Shown: positions 22,952-32,588 of the stretch, piece by piece
Layout: each line of letters starts with the position of its first letter
Numbering within the stretch: the first letter of the stretch is position 1
Assembly (NCBI GenBank): GCA_023014485.1
Contig: JAJOZX010002351.1
Coordinates: forward strand, 1 to 64,000
DNA from: Bathynomus jamesi
Lineage: Eukaryota > Arthropoda > Malacostraca > Isopoda > Cirolanidae
Length of the DNA: 64,000 bases
Direction: 5' to 3'
Position numbers and translations under genes: made by a program
The notes under the pieces: model-generated
Told to the model about the DNA's origin: nothing
The model's input: the letters and a program-made list of their open reading frames with translations, nothing else
The model's database searches: none

Positions 22952-24000
22952 CTAAACGCTATTATGACATTTCTACCCCATCCTCTTACGGCGGCGTAGA
23001 TAGACTGTACAGAAGTGTTTACGGAGTAGGAAAAAAAGATGTTGAAAGATTTTTGAGGGAGCAGGACGCTTATACGCTTCATAAGCCTGTGAGAAAAAGG
23101 TTTAAAACAGCCAAGACAACGGCTTCCTCGATTGATTCTATTTGGCAAGCAGATTTAACAGACATGCAAAGATATTCTGTGTATAACGATGGTTACCGCT
23201 ACATTCTATTCATAATAGACGTGTTCTCTAGATATCTGTGGCTAGTTCCTCTGAAAAATAAATCACCTGAAACAGTTGCTAAAGCCACCAAAACGCTAAT
23301 GTTAAAAGAAAACAGGGTTCCTGGCTATTTTTGTACGGATATGGGGAAGGAGTTTATAGGCCGTGCTTTTCAGAATATGTTGACAGAGTTTAATATCAGC
23401 TATTACACAACCAATTCTATACATAAGGCTTCTTTAGCTGAAAGAGTTCAGCGCACCATAAAGGAACGCATGCACCGTTATTTTACACATAAAAACACAT
23501 ACAGATTTCTAGACATTCTGGAATCATTGGCATCATCCTACAACCGCTCACACCATCGCACGATTGGGGCAACACCTAACGAAGTTTTAGAAAGAGGTAC
23601 GCTCCCGAGAAGAGATGGATCACCACCACCACCACCACCACACTCTGTGCGCTTCAAAATCAATGATTATGTAAGGCTGTCGCGTTCGGGGAATAAATTC
23701 GCAAAGGGTTTTGAGCAAGGATGGACACGCGAGATTTTTAAAGTTAGGGCTGTGAGACCTAAAGGTGTGATAATGATGTATTACATTGAAGATTTGAATG
23801 GGGAAGAAATCTCAGGAGGCTTTTACCGCGAGGAATTGCAGAAAGTTGCGTTTAATTTAGAAAAAAATGTGTTTAAAATTGAGAAAATTTTAGGAAGCAA
23901 AGGTTCAGGAAGGAGAAAAATGTACCTGGTGAAATGGCTAGGGTACCCAGAAAGCTTCAACACCTATATAAAAGCTGATGCAATAATGAAGCTTAAATAG
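22936..24000 (+). CDS. INT: Retroviral-type integrase with C-terminal chromodomain
   Basis: A full-length 354-residue integrase that would insert the element and make the 6-bp duplication. The N-terminal region is helical and lacks a clear HHCC finger. The rve catalytic core has D73 (WQADLTDM), D135 (CTDMGKEF) and E169 (SLAERVQ). There is an SH3-like segment about 225-290 (KINDYVRLSR) and a chromodomain about 313-350 (YLVKWLGYPESF). A His/Pro-rich linker precedes the SH3-like part. It is intact, with an ATG inside the previous gene. Chromodomain integrases are usual in Polintons and may direct insertion to particular chromatin. Confidence 0.93.
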   Translation: MANVLTKRYYDISTPSSYGGVDRLYRSVYGVGKKDVERFLREQDAYTLHKPVRKRFKTAKTTASSIDSIWQADLTDMQRYSVYNDGYRYILFIIDVFSRYLWLVPLKNKSPETVAKATKTLMLKENRVPGYFCTDMGKEFIGRAFQNMLTEFNISYYTTNSIHKASLAERVQRTIKERMHRYFTHKNTYRFLDILESLASSYNRSHHRTIGATPNEVLERGTLPRRDGSPPPPPPHSVRFKINDYVRLSRSGNKFAKGFEQGWTREIFKVRAVRPKGVIMMYYIEDLNGEEISGGFYREELQKVAFNLEKNVFKIEKILGSKGSGRRKMYLVKWLGYPESFNTYIKADAIMKLK

Positions 24001-24008
24001 TATGCAAC

Positions 24009-24866
24009 ATGGCTCCTAACCATTTCTACGTCACACTCCCGTCCTCCTCGTCCCTGTCTGTACACCCTAACAACACGCTAGCCAACTTTGTAACAGAACT
24101 CCATGGGCACATTGAATTGGGTCGTGATTCGTATGAGGTGGGGATATGCGAAATTCAGCTGGACACCGTCTTTTTAAATATTGAACATAAAGAAACCGTT
24201 TTTACGATTCTTAGAGACATTGACGAGTGTGAAAAAGCTGGGGTAGCTATGGATGAAACTATGCGCATCGCTTGGACTAAGATTGCACGGTATTACAGTA
24301 CAGAAGTAAGACTAGGGCCGGGTCAATATGGTTCGGCCGAGGATGTTGTGAGAGGCTTAAACGTAAGTTTAAGAAACTCAAACCTTACGAATGATTTAGT
24401 ATATGAAATCGTAAACAACCCTGCACATACACTAATCCTAAAATCAAAGACTAACAGATGTCTTAAAGAACATAGAAAGTTCAAAATTCTAACCAACGGC
24501 CGATATAGCGCAGCCTTCCAAAGAGACACATTTCACGAGACACAGTATAACTTGTCCAGATTAATGTATCAATTGAAGATGGAGAAATTGGCTGAAAGGT
24601 CCCCAGACATGTGCTATATTTACAGTAATATAGTGGAGCACCAGTTTGTTGGGGATACCCAGGCACGCCTGCTGCGCATTGCTCACATCCCCAACCATAG
24701 AGGAAGGAGTTTGAGTATTACATATGACAGACCCCATTATGTGAATGTCGCAACTAATTTAATAACCAATATCACAATATATATAAGAACGATTGAGGGC
24801 GAAAACTTCCCATTCGGTAACGGGAGCTTAACAGTGAAGCTACACTTTCGACGCACTGAGTTATAA
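24009..24866 (+). CDS. mCP: Polinton minor capsid (penton-like, single jelly-roll) protein
   Basis: This is an intact 285-residue protein opening MAPNHFYVTLPSSSS. It has an EVGICEIQLD segment near residue 42, a central YIYSNIVEHQFVGD segment and a C-terminal LTVKLHFRRTEL. These features match the Polinton/adintovirus minor capsid protein, expected at the fivefold vertices of the particle. It lies between integrase and the basic core protein, and its TAA overlaps the next ATG by one base. Confidence 0.85.
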   Translation: MAPNHFYVTLPSSSSLSVHPNNTLANFVTELHGHIELGRDSYEVGICEIQLDTVFLNIEHKETVFTILRDIDECEKAGVAMDETMRIAWTKIARYYSTEVRLGPGQYGSAEDVVRGLNVSLRNSNLTNDLVYEIVNNPAHTLILKSKTNRCLKEHRKFKILTNGRYSAAFQRDTFHETQYNLSRLMYQLKMEKLAERSPDMCYIYSNIVEHQFVGDTQARLLRIAHIPNHRGRSLSITYDRPHYVNVATNLITNITIYIRTIEGENFPFGNGSLTVKLHFRRTEL

Positions 24867-25228
24867 TGGATAGAAAGCCTTTCACCGTCTATCGAGGGAT
24901 GCGATACCAGCGCGGTAGTGGACTTGGATCCATTTTTTCATCCATACTACGTACGGCTGTTCCTTTGCTGAAGAGGGGTGCCAGATACCTTGGAAGGAAA
25001 GCGCTACAATCAGGCCTTAACACTGCAGAAGACATATTGGCCGGGGCTAAACCTAAAGAAGCTCTAAAAAAACATTTAAAGCGTACACGGAACGAAATCA
25101 TCAAAGATGCAAAGAGAAAAATGCGTGGTGGCGGGAAGAAGAAGAGAGGGCTCCCCGGAAGAAGAAGAAGGGGTCACGTGGTATTAAACGTAAAAGGCTA
25201 TCAAAAAAGAAATGCTGTAAGCGAATGA
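24866..25228 (+). CDS. Adenovirus pVI/pX-like basic virion protein
   Basis: A 120-residue protein with an N-terminal amphipathic stretch (RGSGLGSIFSSILRTAVPLL) followed by very Lys/Arg-rich sequence. In adintoviruses and Polintons such proteins occupy this position and are compared with adenovirus pVI (membrane-active) and pX (core). The last ~25 residues (GHVVLNVKGYQKRNAVSE) look less basic than expected. An alternative reading frame is open from about 25170 to 25256 and is Lys-rich, so a late frameshift is possible. Confidence 0.75.
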   Translation: MDRKPFTVYRGMRYQRGSGLGSIFSSILRTAVPLLKRGARYLGRKALQSGLNTAEDILAGAKPKEALKKHLKRTRNEIIKDAKRKMRGGGKKKRGLPGRRRRGHVVLNVKGYQKRNAVSE

Positions 25229-25331
25229 AACCTATGGTTGACCACTTTTTTGACTGATATAAGCTAAGGATATTGATCTCATGAATCATAGTTTGTTTAC
25301 CACTTGTCGAGAGAGGAGTCACTATTTCGCC

Positions 25332-26632
25332 ATGGCACGCTTCATCCACCCATGTAGTTCACAATGCTGTAAATCGGAGCTGTCCTTTTTTGAGCTCCCG
25401 CCAACCCAAGTTTCTATTGAGCACAGTGACTTTATTACAATTAACCCTTTAAACACAATTAGTTCCCGAGTGCACCTATAGAATTCGTGATACCCAGCTC
25501 AGGTCCTTACTTTTTTGATCCAAGCTGTGTGCACATGTACGCTAAGCTACGTATAGCCCATTCTGATGGAACGGCCTGCGATGACAAATATGCTGTATAC
25601 CCTGAAACAAACTTTCTGCACGCCATATTCAACCAGTGTGACGTATATTTAAATCAGACCAACATATCGGCAGGCACGGGGTACTATCATCTACGAGCCT
25701 ATTTGGAAAATGTCCTCAACTTTTCCAAAGAAGCGAAGGCTACCTTTTTAAGTGCGGAGGGATATTATCAAACTAAAGATGAAAATAGTATAAAGGACAA
25801 ATTTAAAAATTCTAAAAAGAAAATATACGAGTGTTTTGGACGGTTGCACACAGATTTCACTTTCCAGGAGAAGTTGCTTGTGAACGGGGTGGATATGAAA
25901 ATAAAGCTCACCCGCACGAGTCCTGAGATCTGCTTAAATCTGGATGCGAATCAAGAAGAGGGTGCAAAGTCCGTTGTGGTTCACATTATGGACACATACC
26001 TCCGCGTACGGCGAGTGAAATTAAGTTCACCAAAACAACTAGAAATTGAGAAAAATTTACTAAACGCTACAGTGAAATATCCTATTAACAGAGTGCAGAT
26101 CAAACTATATACGGTTCCTGCAGGGTTGGCATCGAAGCAGATAGAAAACATTGCCCTGGGAAATCTTCCTAAAAGGATATTAATCGGCATGCAGGACCAC
26201 GCTTCGGTGAATGGAAAATATAAAAAGAGTGCCTTTAAATTCGAGAATTTCGGACTTAAAAATATAACTCTATACGTTAATGGCACTGCTTTGGGTGGAA
26301 CAATGGGTACGGACTATTCATCAGACGCTGTGTTACCTCTTTGTGCCAGAGCCTATAGTAATCTGACCCATATTGCAGGTGATTGTGATGAGCTTGGTAA
26401 TGGGGTAACGCAGGAAGAATTCATTGATCAATTTAACCTTTATCCGTTTGACATTACACCTGACTTATCTGCTAGCGTAAATACCCATTTAACACCACAG
26501 CAGAGCGGTAACATCTCAGTGCGGCTGGAATTCGCCAAGCCTATAGACGCTCCTATTAGTGTACTAGTATATCTCGAATCGCAAGCCCTAATAGAAGTAG
26601 ATAGATTTAGAAGCGTTATCACTGACTTTTAA
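25332..26632 (+). pseudogene. MCP: Polinton major capsid protein (double jelly-roll), one break
   Basis: The ATG at 25332 gives MARFIHPCSS, then SELSFFELPPTQVSIE; an earlier in-frame ATG lies at 25281. A single break near 25470 separates this from the long frame 25487-26632 (381 codons). That frame carries YFFDPSCVHMYAKLRI, PETNFLHAIFNQCDVYLN and a C-terminal jelly-roll ending SVITDF. Together they give about 430 residues, in line with Polinton capsid proteins. It is followed two bases later by the protease ATG. Confidence 0.87.
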
Positions 26633-26633
26633 A

Positions 26634-27116
26634 ATGGATGCTAATACACTTCAGAAAGTAATGGAGCGAGTCACACGTTCCAAATTTATCGGCGTGTTTG
26701 CGAAGAATGAAACATTGAGTTTGCCAAGTACGCGAGAATGCGGTAGTCTTATTGTGAACACAGACATCATCGGTAATGAAGGGATTCACTGGATCGCTGT
26801 CTATTTTAAAAATAGACAGCGCCTGTACTATTTTGATTCACTCGGTACTCAACCCTGGAGTGACCCTATTATTGTAAAATTTCTCGCTCAGTTACATATT
26901 CCCGAAGTTGTATGGAACCCATTTCGTATGCAGGGATATTTTACTAATGTTTGCGGAATGTACTGTGTCTCATTTCTCATGCATATGTCAAATGATAAAG
27001 AATTTATAAATTTTTTAAATTTATTTGACCCGTGTCACACTCACCGAAACGATGAAATGGTATGCAGACAGATAAAAAACCGTTTTCCAATTGTACGTAC
27101 TCGTTGTATATTATAA
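26634..27116 (+). CDS. PRO: Adenain-like cysteine protease
   Basis: Intact, 160 residues. The catalytic arrangement of adenovirus-type proteases is visible: His52 (GIHWIAV), Asp68 (YYFDSLG), Gln100 (MQGYFTN) and Cys107 (VCGMYC). In Polintons this enzyme is expected to mature capsid proteins. It closes the rightward virion block; AATAAA lies 50 bases downstream (about 27168), a plausible polyadenylation signal. Confidence 0.92.
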   Translation: MDANTLQKVMERVTRSKFIGVFAKNETLSLPSTRECGSLIVNTDIIGNEGIHWIAVYFKNRQRLYYFDSLGTQPWSDPIIVKFLAQLHIPEVVWNPFRMQGYFTNVCGMYCVSFLMHMSNDKEFINFLNLFDPCHTHRNDEMVCRQIKNRFPIVRTRCIL

Positions 27117-27239
27117 TGTTTTTGTTCGTATATTTGTATATTCGTTTATTGTACTGATTTCTTTCATTTAATAAATTTATGAAAATATATTGTCTTCTTA
27201 TCCCAAAAAGATCGAAAAACACTTACATTATTTGACATT

Positions 27240-27694
27240 GTTGACTGATTAGTATATCATCCGTATTCCCTTCAAAAGATTGTATAACTCGTGTCAAATC
27301 CTCATCGGACCTTAAAGGAATAATGAAAACATATACAGAGTATACAGACAGACAGATCCCCATTATGTGAAGATATCTTTGGTTCGAGGAGTGAACGCCA
27401 TAAAAATTTCGATTTTAGCATAATGGGGAAATAACATTGATTGACATTTTTGGCGAGTATCTATTTGACGAATACTACAACTCTCCGTATATATATAAAA
27501 TTCATAATTATGGACACTTACATTTCTATGGTAGTCCCTTGCGTCGGTTGTAAGGAGCGTCACTGCAAATATCTTCTACGGTTTGCGTCGAAAATAGTTC
27601 GCCACAATCAGCCGCATTGAAAAGACTAATTGTGGTTAATGCTGCAGTATCACGTTCTTCATACAAGTCTGGGGAGACGTACAGGTCCATGGTG
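27240..27694 (-). CDS. Small two-exon gene, downstream copy
   Basis: This is the second copy of the preceding gene. Exon 1 covers about 27694-27530 and the donor GTAAGT is at about 27523. The intron holds a TATATATA stretch. The exon 2 acceptor is near 27312 and the reading ends in QCQIM before a TAA near 27227. One residue differs in exon 2 (Thr for Met) and an indel affects the end of exon 1 here. Whether this copy has its own promoter is unclear; it may be read as a continuation of the upstream copy. Confidence 0.45.
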
Positions 27695-27710
27695 GAGGAT
27701 GTGTGACACT

Positions 27711-28149
27711 GCTGACTGATCAGTATATCATCCATATTCCCTTCAAAAGATTGTATAACTCGTGTCAAATCCTCATCGGACCTTAAAGGAATAATGAAAA
27801 CATATACAGAGTATACAGACAGACAGATCTCCATTATGTGAAGATATCTTTGATTCGATTACCAATTTCGATTTTAGCATGATGGGGAAATAACATTGAT
27901 TGACATTTTTGACTAGTATCTATTTGACGAAATACTACAACTCTCCGTATATATATAAAATCGAATTATGGACACTTACATTTCTATGGTAGTCCCTTGC
28001 GTCGGATTGTAAGGAGCGTCACTGCAAATATCTTCTACGGTTTGCGTCGAAAATAGTTCGCCACAATCAGCCGCATTGAAAAGACTAATTGTGGTTAATG
28101 CTGCAGTATCACGTTCTTCATACAAGTCTGGGGAGACGTACAGGTCCAT
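27711..28149 (-). CDS. Small two-exon gene, upstream copy (unknown acidic protein)
   Basis: Exon 1 runs from the ATG at about 28149 (MDLYVSPDLYEERDTAALTT) to about 27980, where TATAGAAAT is followed by a perfect donor GTAAGT. Exon 2 begins after a pyrimidine-rich tract ending TTTAAG (about 27787) and reads SDEDLTRVIQSFEGN. The junction is in frame. The product is about 85 residues, acidic and Ser/Thr-rich, with no domain I recognise. After exon 2 the frame runs directly into exon 1 of the second copy, so a four-exon fusion is possible. It faces against the virion genes and has its own promoter. Confidence 0.5.
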
Positions 28150-28198
28150 GGTTGAGGAATGATTATTCACTGATGCGAAAATAGCTACTGTTACTCCC

Positions 28199-28222
28199 AA
28201 CTGAAAATATCCCCTTTTATAT
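28199..28222 (-). promoter_or_regulatory. TATA box and TCAGT-type initiator for the small spliced gene
   Basis: On the minus strand CATATAAAAGGGG lies at about 28211-28223, with TTTTCAGTTGGG about 15-25 bases downstream. The ATG follows about 50 bases after the initiator. TATA plus TCAGT is the usual arthropod core promoter. The spacing is slightly short for the classical 30 bases, so the exact start site is approximate. Confidence 0.5.
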
Positions 28223-28223
28223 G

Positions 28224-28901
28224 CACATTCGCCAAGCTCCGCCCAAAAGACCAGATGTCCGTCGTGATTGGCTGCCGATGTAGCTGGGTGGAGCTATGAC
28301 GTGTACCATTCCGCTATAACGGGTACGGACGAGTAATTGCATCTTTATATTTTCACTAATAGAATTAATGCTCTTATTCTCCTTTGAAAATTATTTGGTG
28401 ATTCGTATAGAACTTTTGATATTGAATCCAAATATGGTTTCAGAAGTTTTCTATCACCCATAGTTTTCGAGAAAATAATATTTCCATTTACTCAATTTCC
28501 CGCATCATTAGTCACTAATGTAATCGAGAGGGTATAAAGAAATATATCATAATTATATTTTAAAATAACATTCGGTTTCAACGTTAAACTGTAGGTCTAA
28601 GGTGGTCATTACACATAATAAAATAAAGTGGTTGGCAGATAAATGGGCACCCTACGTGTCCTAGTGGTTAAGACGCGGGCTGTTGATGGTTCAAACTGTA
28701 GGTCTAAGGTGGTCATTACACATAATAAAAGAAAGTGGTTGGCAGATAAATGGGCACCCTACGTGTCCTATGGGGTAATCTCTACTGAACTTCATTGCTA
28801 ATAACTCTCAGTAATCGAATGACATCCCAAGTCGTACCTTTTCATTATAAATGGAATCCTTTATTTGAACAAAACTCTCGCTCTCTTTCTATATATATAT
28901 A

Positions 28902-28945
<44 letters not shown>

Positions 28946-29458
28946 TATGAGAGATAATTGTTATTATTACTAAATTGAGGTTATTGGTAATGGATCTGGG
29001 CAAGGTGTAATAATGTAATAGACCATAATATTCTATTGAAATAATTTGTATTGTTATGGTTTTAGATAATTTAAGCTCAGGACCTGCATTGTCTACATCG
29101 ACTCCATCCGTGATATAAAAATAAATGCATATTTTATTTAATTATTTCATTACATTTATCGAATGTAAATTATCTGCTGCGGTGGATGACTCCCCATCCA
29201 ACTACCACTCAGATCCAACGTCGCTTAGTTGCTCGGCTGAGTTATGATAAAAGAAAATTATGGCAGTGGGTATGAGTAAGTTGTTTGATGTAATAGAACA
29301 CAACATTCTACTCAATAATTTGTTGTTGCGGTATTAGAGGGTCAATCAGTGACTGAATTAAAAGTTATTTGCCCGATAGATATAATATGCATCAGTAAAT
29401 GAGGCTTGCACCACTAAAGCGTTTGCCAAACATGGTGTACCACGGTAAATTCAATTTA

Positions 29459-29500
<42 letters not shown>

Positions 29501-29635
29501 TTATATTTCTATATGACACCATACAAATTACGCGTAAATATTTTCATTGTAGAAGTAATAACAATGACAATATTAATATCTGAAGTCAGTGGTGATTTCT
29601 GCTCGAATAGCTTGTAGAAGGATAATCCCTCGACC
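28224..29635. other. AT-rich noncoding Polinton region with SINE fragments and TA tracts
   Basis: No gene is visible. Two tandem fragments of the tRNA-derived SINE seen at 10757 occur at about 28578-28690 and 28695-28770 (AAACTGTAGGTCTAAGGTGG, box A-like TAGTGGTTAAGACGCGGG). TA tracts lie at 28891-28941 and 29459-29498. Confidence 0.6.
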
Positions 29636-29695
29636 CGAAAAAGGTCCCTAGAGACCTTTTTCGTTCGAATCGTGTCCCTAGAGACACGATTCGAA
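29636..29695. other. Twin abutting perfect hairpins with the same hexaloop
   Basis: Hairpin 1 has stem CGAAAAAGGTC (29636-29646) with 29653-29663. Hairpin 2 has stem TTCGAATCGTGTC (29664-29676) with 29683-29695. Both have the loop CCTAGA and the same closing GTC/GAC pairs, with no base between them. Function unknown. Confidence 0.85.
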
Positions 29696-29717
29696 CTGAT
29701 TTAGTTTCTGCCTTTCA

Positions 29718-29718
<1 letters not shown>

Positions 29719-29751
<33 letters not shown>

Positions 29752-29761
29752 ATGAGTTGTT

Positions 29762-29808
<47 letters not shown>
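29719..29808. repeat. GT and TA microsatellites
   Basis: A GT tract at about 29719-29750 and a TA tract at about 29764-29806. Confidence 0.9.
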
Positions 29809-29809
<1 letters not shown>

Positions 29810-29923
29810 AGAGTGGTCTGGAAGGAGATGTTTCATAATTTTCTTTTCCGGACGTTTTTCCCACTGTTATTCGTGACTTAAATATTTATAATAAAAATCA
29901 AGTGTCTAAAAAGTTATTTAATA

Positions 29924-31520
29924 AGCAGAAATAAGATGTTTAAAAGAACAGATATTCTCCGTCCGACCCCGCTATAGTGGCTTGGGCAATTCCAAATGAA
30001 TAATTTCTTTATTTTTCGTCATTTTTTCATTTTTTCGTCGCAGGAATGAGGCTATATGTTTCATAAGTTTTCATCTCGTTTGGTGGAATTGTATCGTAAA
30101 TTATTTAAATGAAGTTTCATAATTATTTAATAAATTAATTGGTTTTACTGTTATTTAGGAAAATTTATATTGGGAGCAAACGTTACAATAATAATAAGCT
30201 TATGTCGATATAGTTACCCATTGAATTGGAACTCTTTATTCACGTTTGCTATTATTTATTGATTGGTGGATAATTAGTTGGGTATCCCTTATAAAAATCA
30301 TTTCTGTCTAACGATTTATTTATTGGGTAACTTTACTAATTCTATTAACGCGTAAATCTTTCTGAAACATGAAATCATTGTTCAAAGGCTTTATTTGCTG
30401 GATCTATTTAAACTCCTTCGCGTGCAGTTTAGGTAATTACATTTATTCAAGTAGAGTTTGCAACCTCTCCTTTCTTCAAGCGAGTACTGCAACGTTATAC
30501 ACTATCGGATTATGTTTTGGGTAACTTTTGGACAGAAATAAGATGTTTAAAAGAACAGATATTCTCCGTCCGACCCCGCTATAGTGGCTTGGGCAATTCC
30601 AAATGAATAATTTCTTTATTTTTCGTCATTTTTTCATTTTTTCGTTGCAGGAGTGAGGCTATATGTTTCATAAGTTTTCATCTCGTTTGGTGGAATTGTA
30701 TCGTAAATTATTTAAATGAAGTTTCATAATTAAATTAATTGGTTTTACTGTTATTTAGGAAAATTTATATTGGGAGCAAACGTTACAATAATAAGCTTAT
30801 GTCGATATAGTTACCCATTGAATTGGAACTCTTTATTCACGTTTGCTATTATTTATTGATTGGTGGATAATTAGTTGGGTATCCCTTATAAAAATCATTT
30901 TTGTCTAACGATTTATTTATTGGGTAACTTTACTAATTCTATTAACGCGTAAATCTTTCTGAAACATGAAATCATTGTTCAAAGGCTTTATTTGCTGGAT
31001 CTATTTAAACTCCTTCGCGTGCAGTTTAGGTAATTACATTTATTCAAGTAGAGTTTGCAACCTCTCCTTTCTTCAAGCGAGTACTGCAACGTTATACACT
31101 ATCGGATTATGTTTTGGGTAACTTTTCGACAGAAATAAGATGTTTAAAAGAACAGATATTCTCCGTCCGACCCCGCTATAGTGGCTTGGGCAATTCCAAA
31201 TGAATAATTTCTTTATTTTTCGTCATTTTTTCATTTTTTCGTCGCAGGAATGAGGCTATATGTTTCATAAGTTTTCATCTCGTTTGGTGGAATTGTATCG
31301 TAAATTATTTAAATGAAGCTTCATAATTAAATTAATTGGTTTTACTGTTATTTAGGAAAATTTATATTGGGAGCAAACGTTACAATAATAATAAGCTTAT
31401 GTCGATATAGTTACCCATTGAATTGGAACTCTTTATTCACGTTTGCTATTATTTATTGATTGGTGCATAATTAGTTGGGTATCCCTTATAAAAATTCGTT
31501 TTCTGTCTAACGAAATAGGG
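29924..31520. repeat. Tandem repeat of ~600 bp, two full copies plus a partial third
   Basis: Units start at CAGAAATAAGATGTTTAAAA near 29925, 30533 and 31130, giving periods of about 608 and 597 bases. The third unit stops near 31520. Copies differ by a few substitutions and by the number of AATAAT units. No open frame spans a unit. All lie inside the Polinton, between the spliced gene and the right end. Confidence 0.92.
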
Positions 31521-31549
31521 TAACTTTGTTAATTCTATTAAAGCGTAAT

Positions 31550-32287
31550 GAAAGAGGCGCTTGTGTTATTTTATACGGTTGAATCTTGAATAACCATATA
31601 AATATATATTGTGGTATTTTATATGGTTCATTAGTTTATTATATATACAAGTACATTTGGAATAACAGCCGTCATATATGTGTTACACGATTAATGGGAC
31701 ACATGGCGCTATCTGGAATACCTTGCGCTATCTGGCAACTCAGCCAGAATAGAGGATTATAAAAGATCGCGAAGCTGGTGAAGAACCATTCCCCCCTCGG
31801 CTCCGGCCGAGTAAGGAGCTCTGCTCCTTCTATTTCTGGCCCTTTGGTAAACCCCTTAGTGGCCTCTTAGGTTAGGGAAACGAAAATAAATTGGGGGAGA
31901 ACTCCACTCTGTCCTTCAGGTGTCTCTCTCCCTTCTTCAGGTGTCTCTCTCTCTCTCTCTCCTGCATGTATCTTCCTCCTTCAGGTGTCTCTCTCTCTCT
32001 CTCTCTCCTGCATGTTTGCCTCCAGCATGTGTACTGCATGTGTACATCCAGCATGTGTACTCCTGCATGTGTGCGTATGTGTGTACCTCCAGCATGTGTA
32101 TCTACTGCATGTGTACTCCTGCATGTGTGCGTATGTGTGTACGTCCAGCATGTGTACTCCTGCATGTGTACCTATCCTCTCTCCTTCAGGCGTCTCTCCC
32201 TCCTACAGGCATCTCTCTCTTCTTCAGCTCTCTCTCCTTCAGCTGTCTCTCTCTCTCTCCTTCAGGCGTCTCTCTCTCACCTTGGCT
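31550..32287. repeat. Inner right-end region with CT and CATGTGTAC minisatellites
   Basis: The stretch ATGGCGCTATCTGG… (31696-31747) resembles the inner part of the left terminal repeat, so the sequence 31748-32287 looks like an insertion or expansion in the right terminal repeat. It holds CT tracts (31935-32010), a GCATGTGTACTCCT-type minisatellite (32020-32170) and further TCTCTCCTTCAGG repeats. Open frames through it are low-complexity products, not genes. Confidence 0.65.
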
Positions 32288-32588
32288 CAGCCAACTGTCT
32301 GATTCTGGCTGATTCTGGCTGATTAGGAGCCTATAAAACAACGCCAGCCCGGCTGGAAGTCTTAGTGTGCACTTGGCTCCTGCCAGGTGAACACCTCTCC
32401 TCCTTTCTCTCCTCCTCCTCCTTTCTCTTGGGGGATAACGCCGCCTCCAAGTTTCCCCCCCACCCCCTTTGCAACAACCCCCCTTTGCAACAACCCCACC
32501 CCCCTTTGCAGCAACCCACACACCCCTTTGCAACATTACATAATAACCTGCAACATTCCTGCACTCTCCCCTTTTGCGGCTATACTAC
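32288..32588. repeat. Polinton right terminal inverted repeat
   Basis: The inverted partner of 14088-14414, containing the CCCCCTTTGCAACAA minisatellite (32455-32530) with fewer units and ending GGCTATACTAC. The duplicated target bases follow at 32589-32595. Confidence 0.9.

Larger units (their letters stand above)
27237..28165. repeat. Tandem duplication of a ~470-bp unit carrying a small gene
   Basis: Unit 1 (about 27237-27690) and unit 2 (about 27711-28150) match closely, including the non-coding spacer. Small substitutions and indels distinguish them (for example CATCCGTATT against CATCCATATT). Each carries the two exons described separately. Confidence 0.85.
14088..32588. mobile_element. 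Polinton/Maverick (adintovirus-like) element, 18.5 kb
   Basis: The element starts GTAGTATAGCC (14088) and ends GGCTATACTAC (32588). Both sides are flanked by TGGGGGA (14081-14087 and 32589-32595), so the target duplication is 5-7 bp depending on how the terminal A/T is assigned; 6 bp is the Polinton norm. It encodes PolB, integrase, packaging ATPase, adenain-like protease, major and minor capsid proteins and a pVI/pX-like protein. PolB and the unknown genes face left and the virion genes face right. It is inserted in frame into the element A gene. Several genes carry single-base breaks, so the copy as sequenced is not coding-competent, although some breaks may be sequencing errors. Confidence 0.93.

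Noticed and set aside
27530..28149. A retinoblastoma-binding LxCxE motif in the small spliced protein
   Set aside because: The nearest sequence is ADCGE, which lacks the required leading hydrophobic residue.
31872..32322. Ser/Leu/Cys-rich open frames around 32 kb
   Set aside because: They are produced by CT and CATGTGTAC minisatellites and have no family features.
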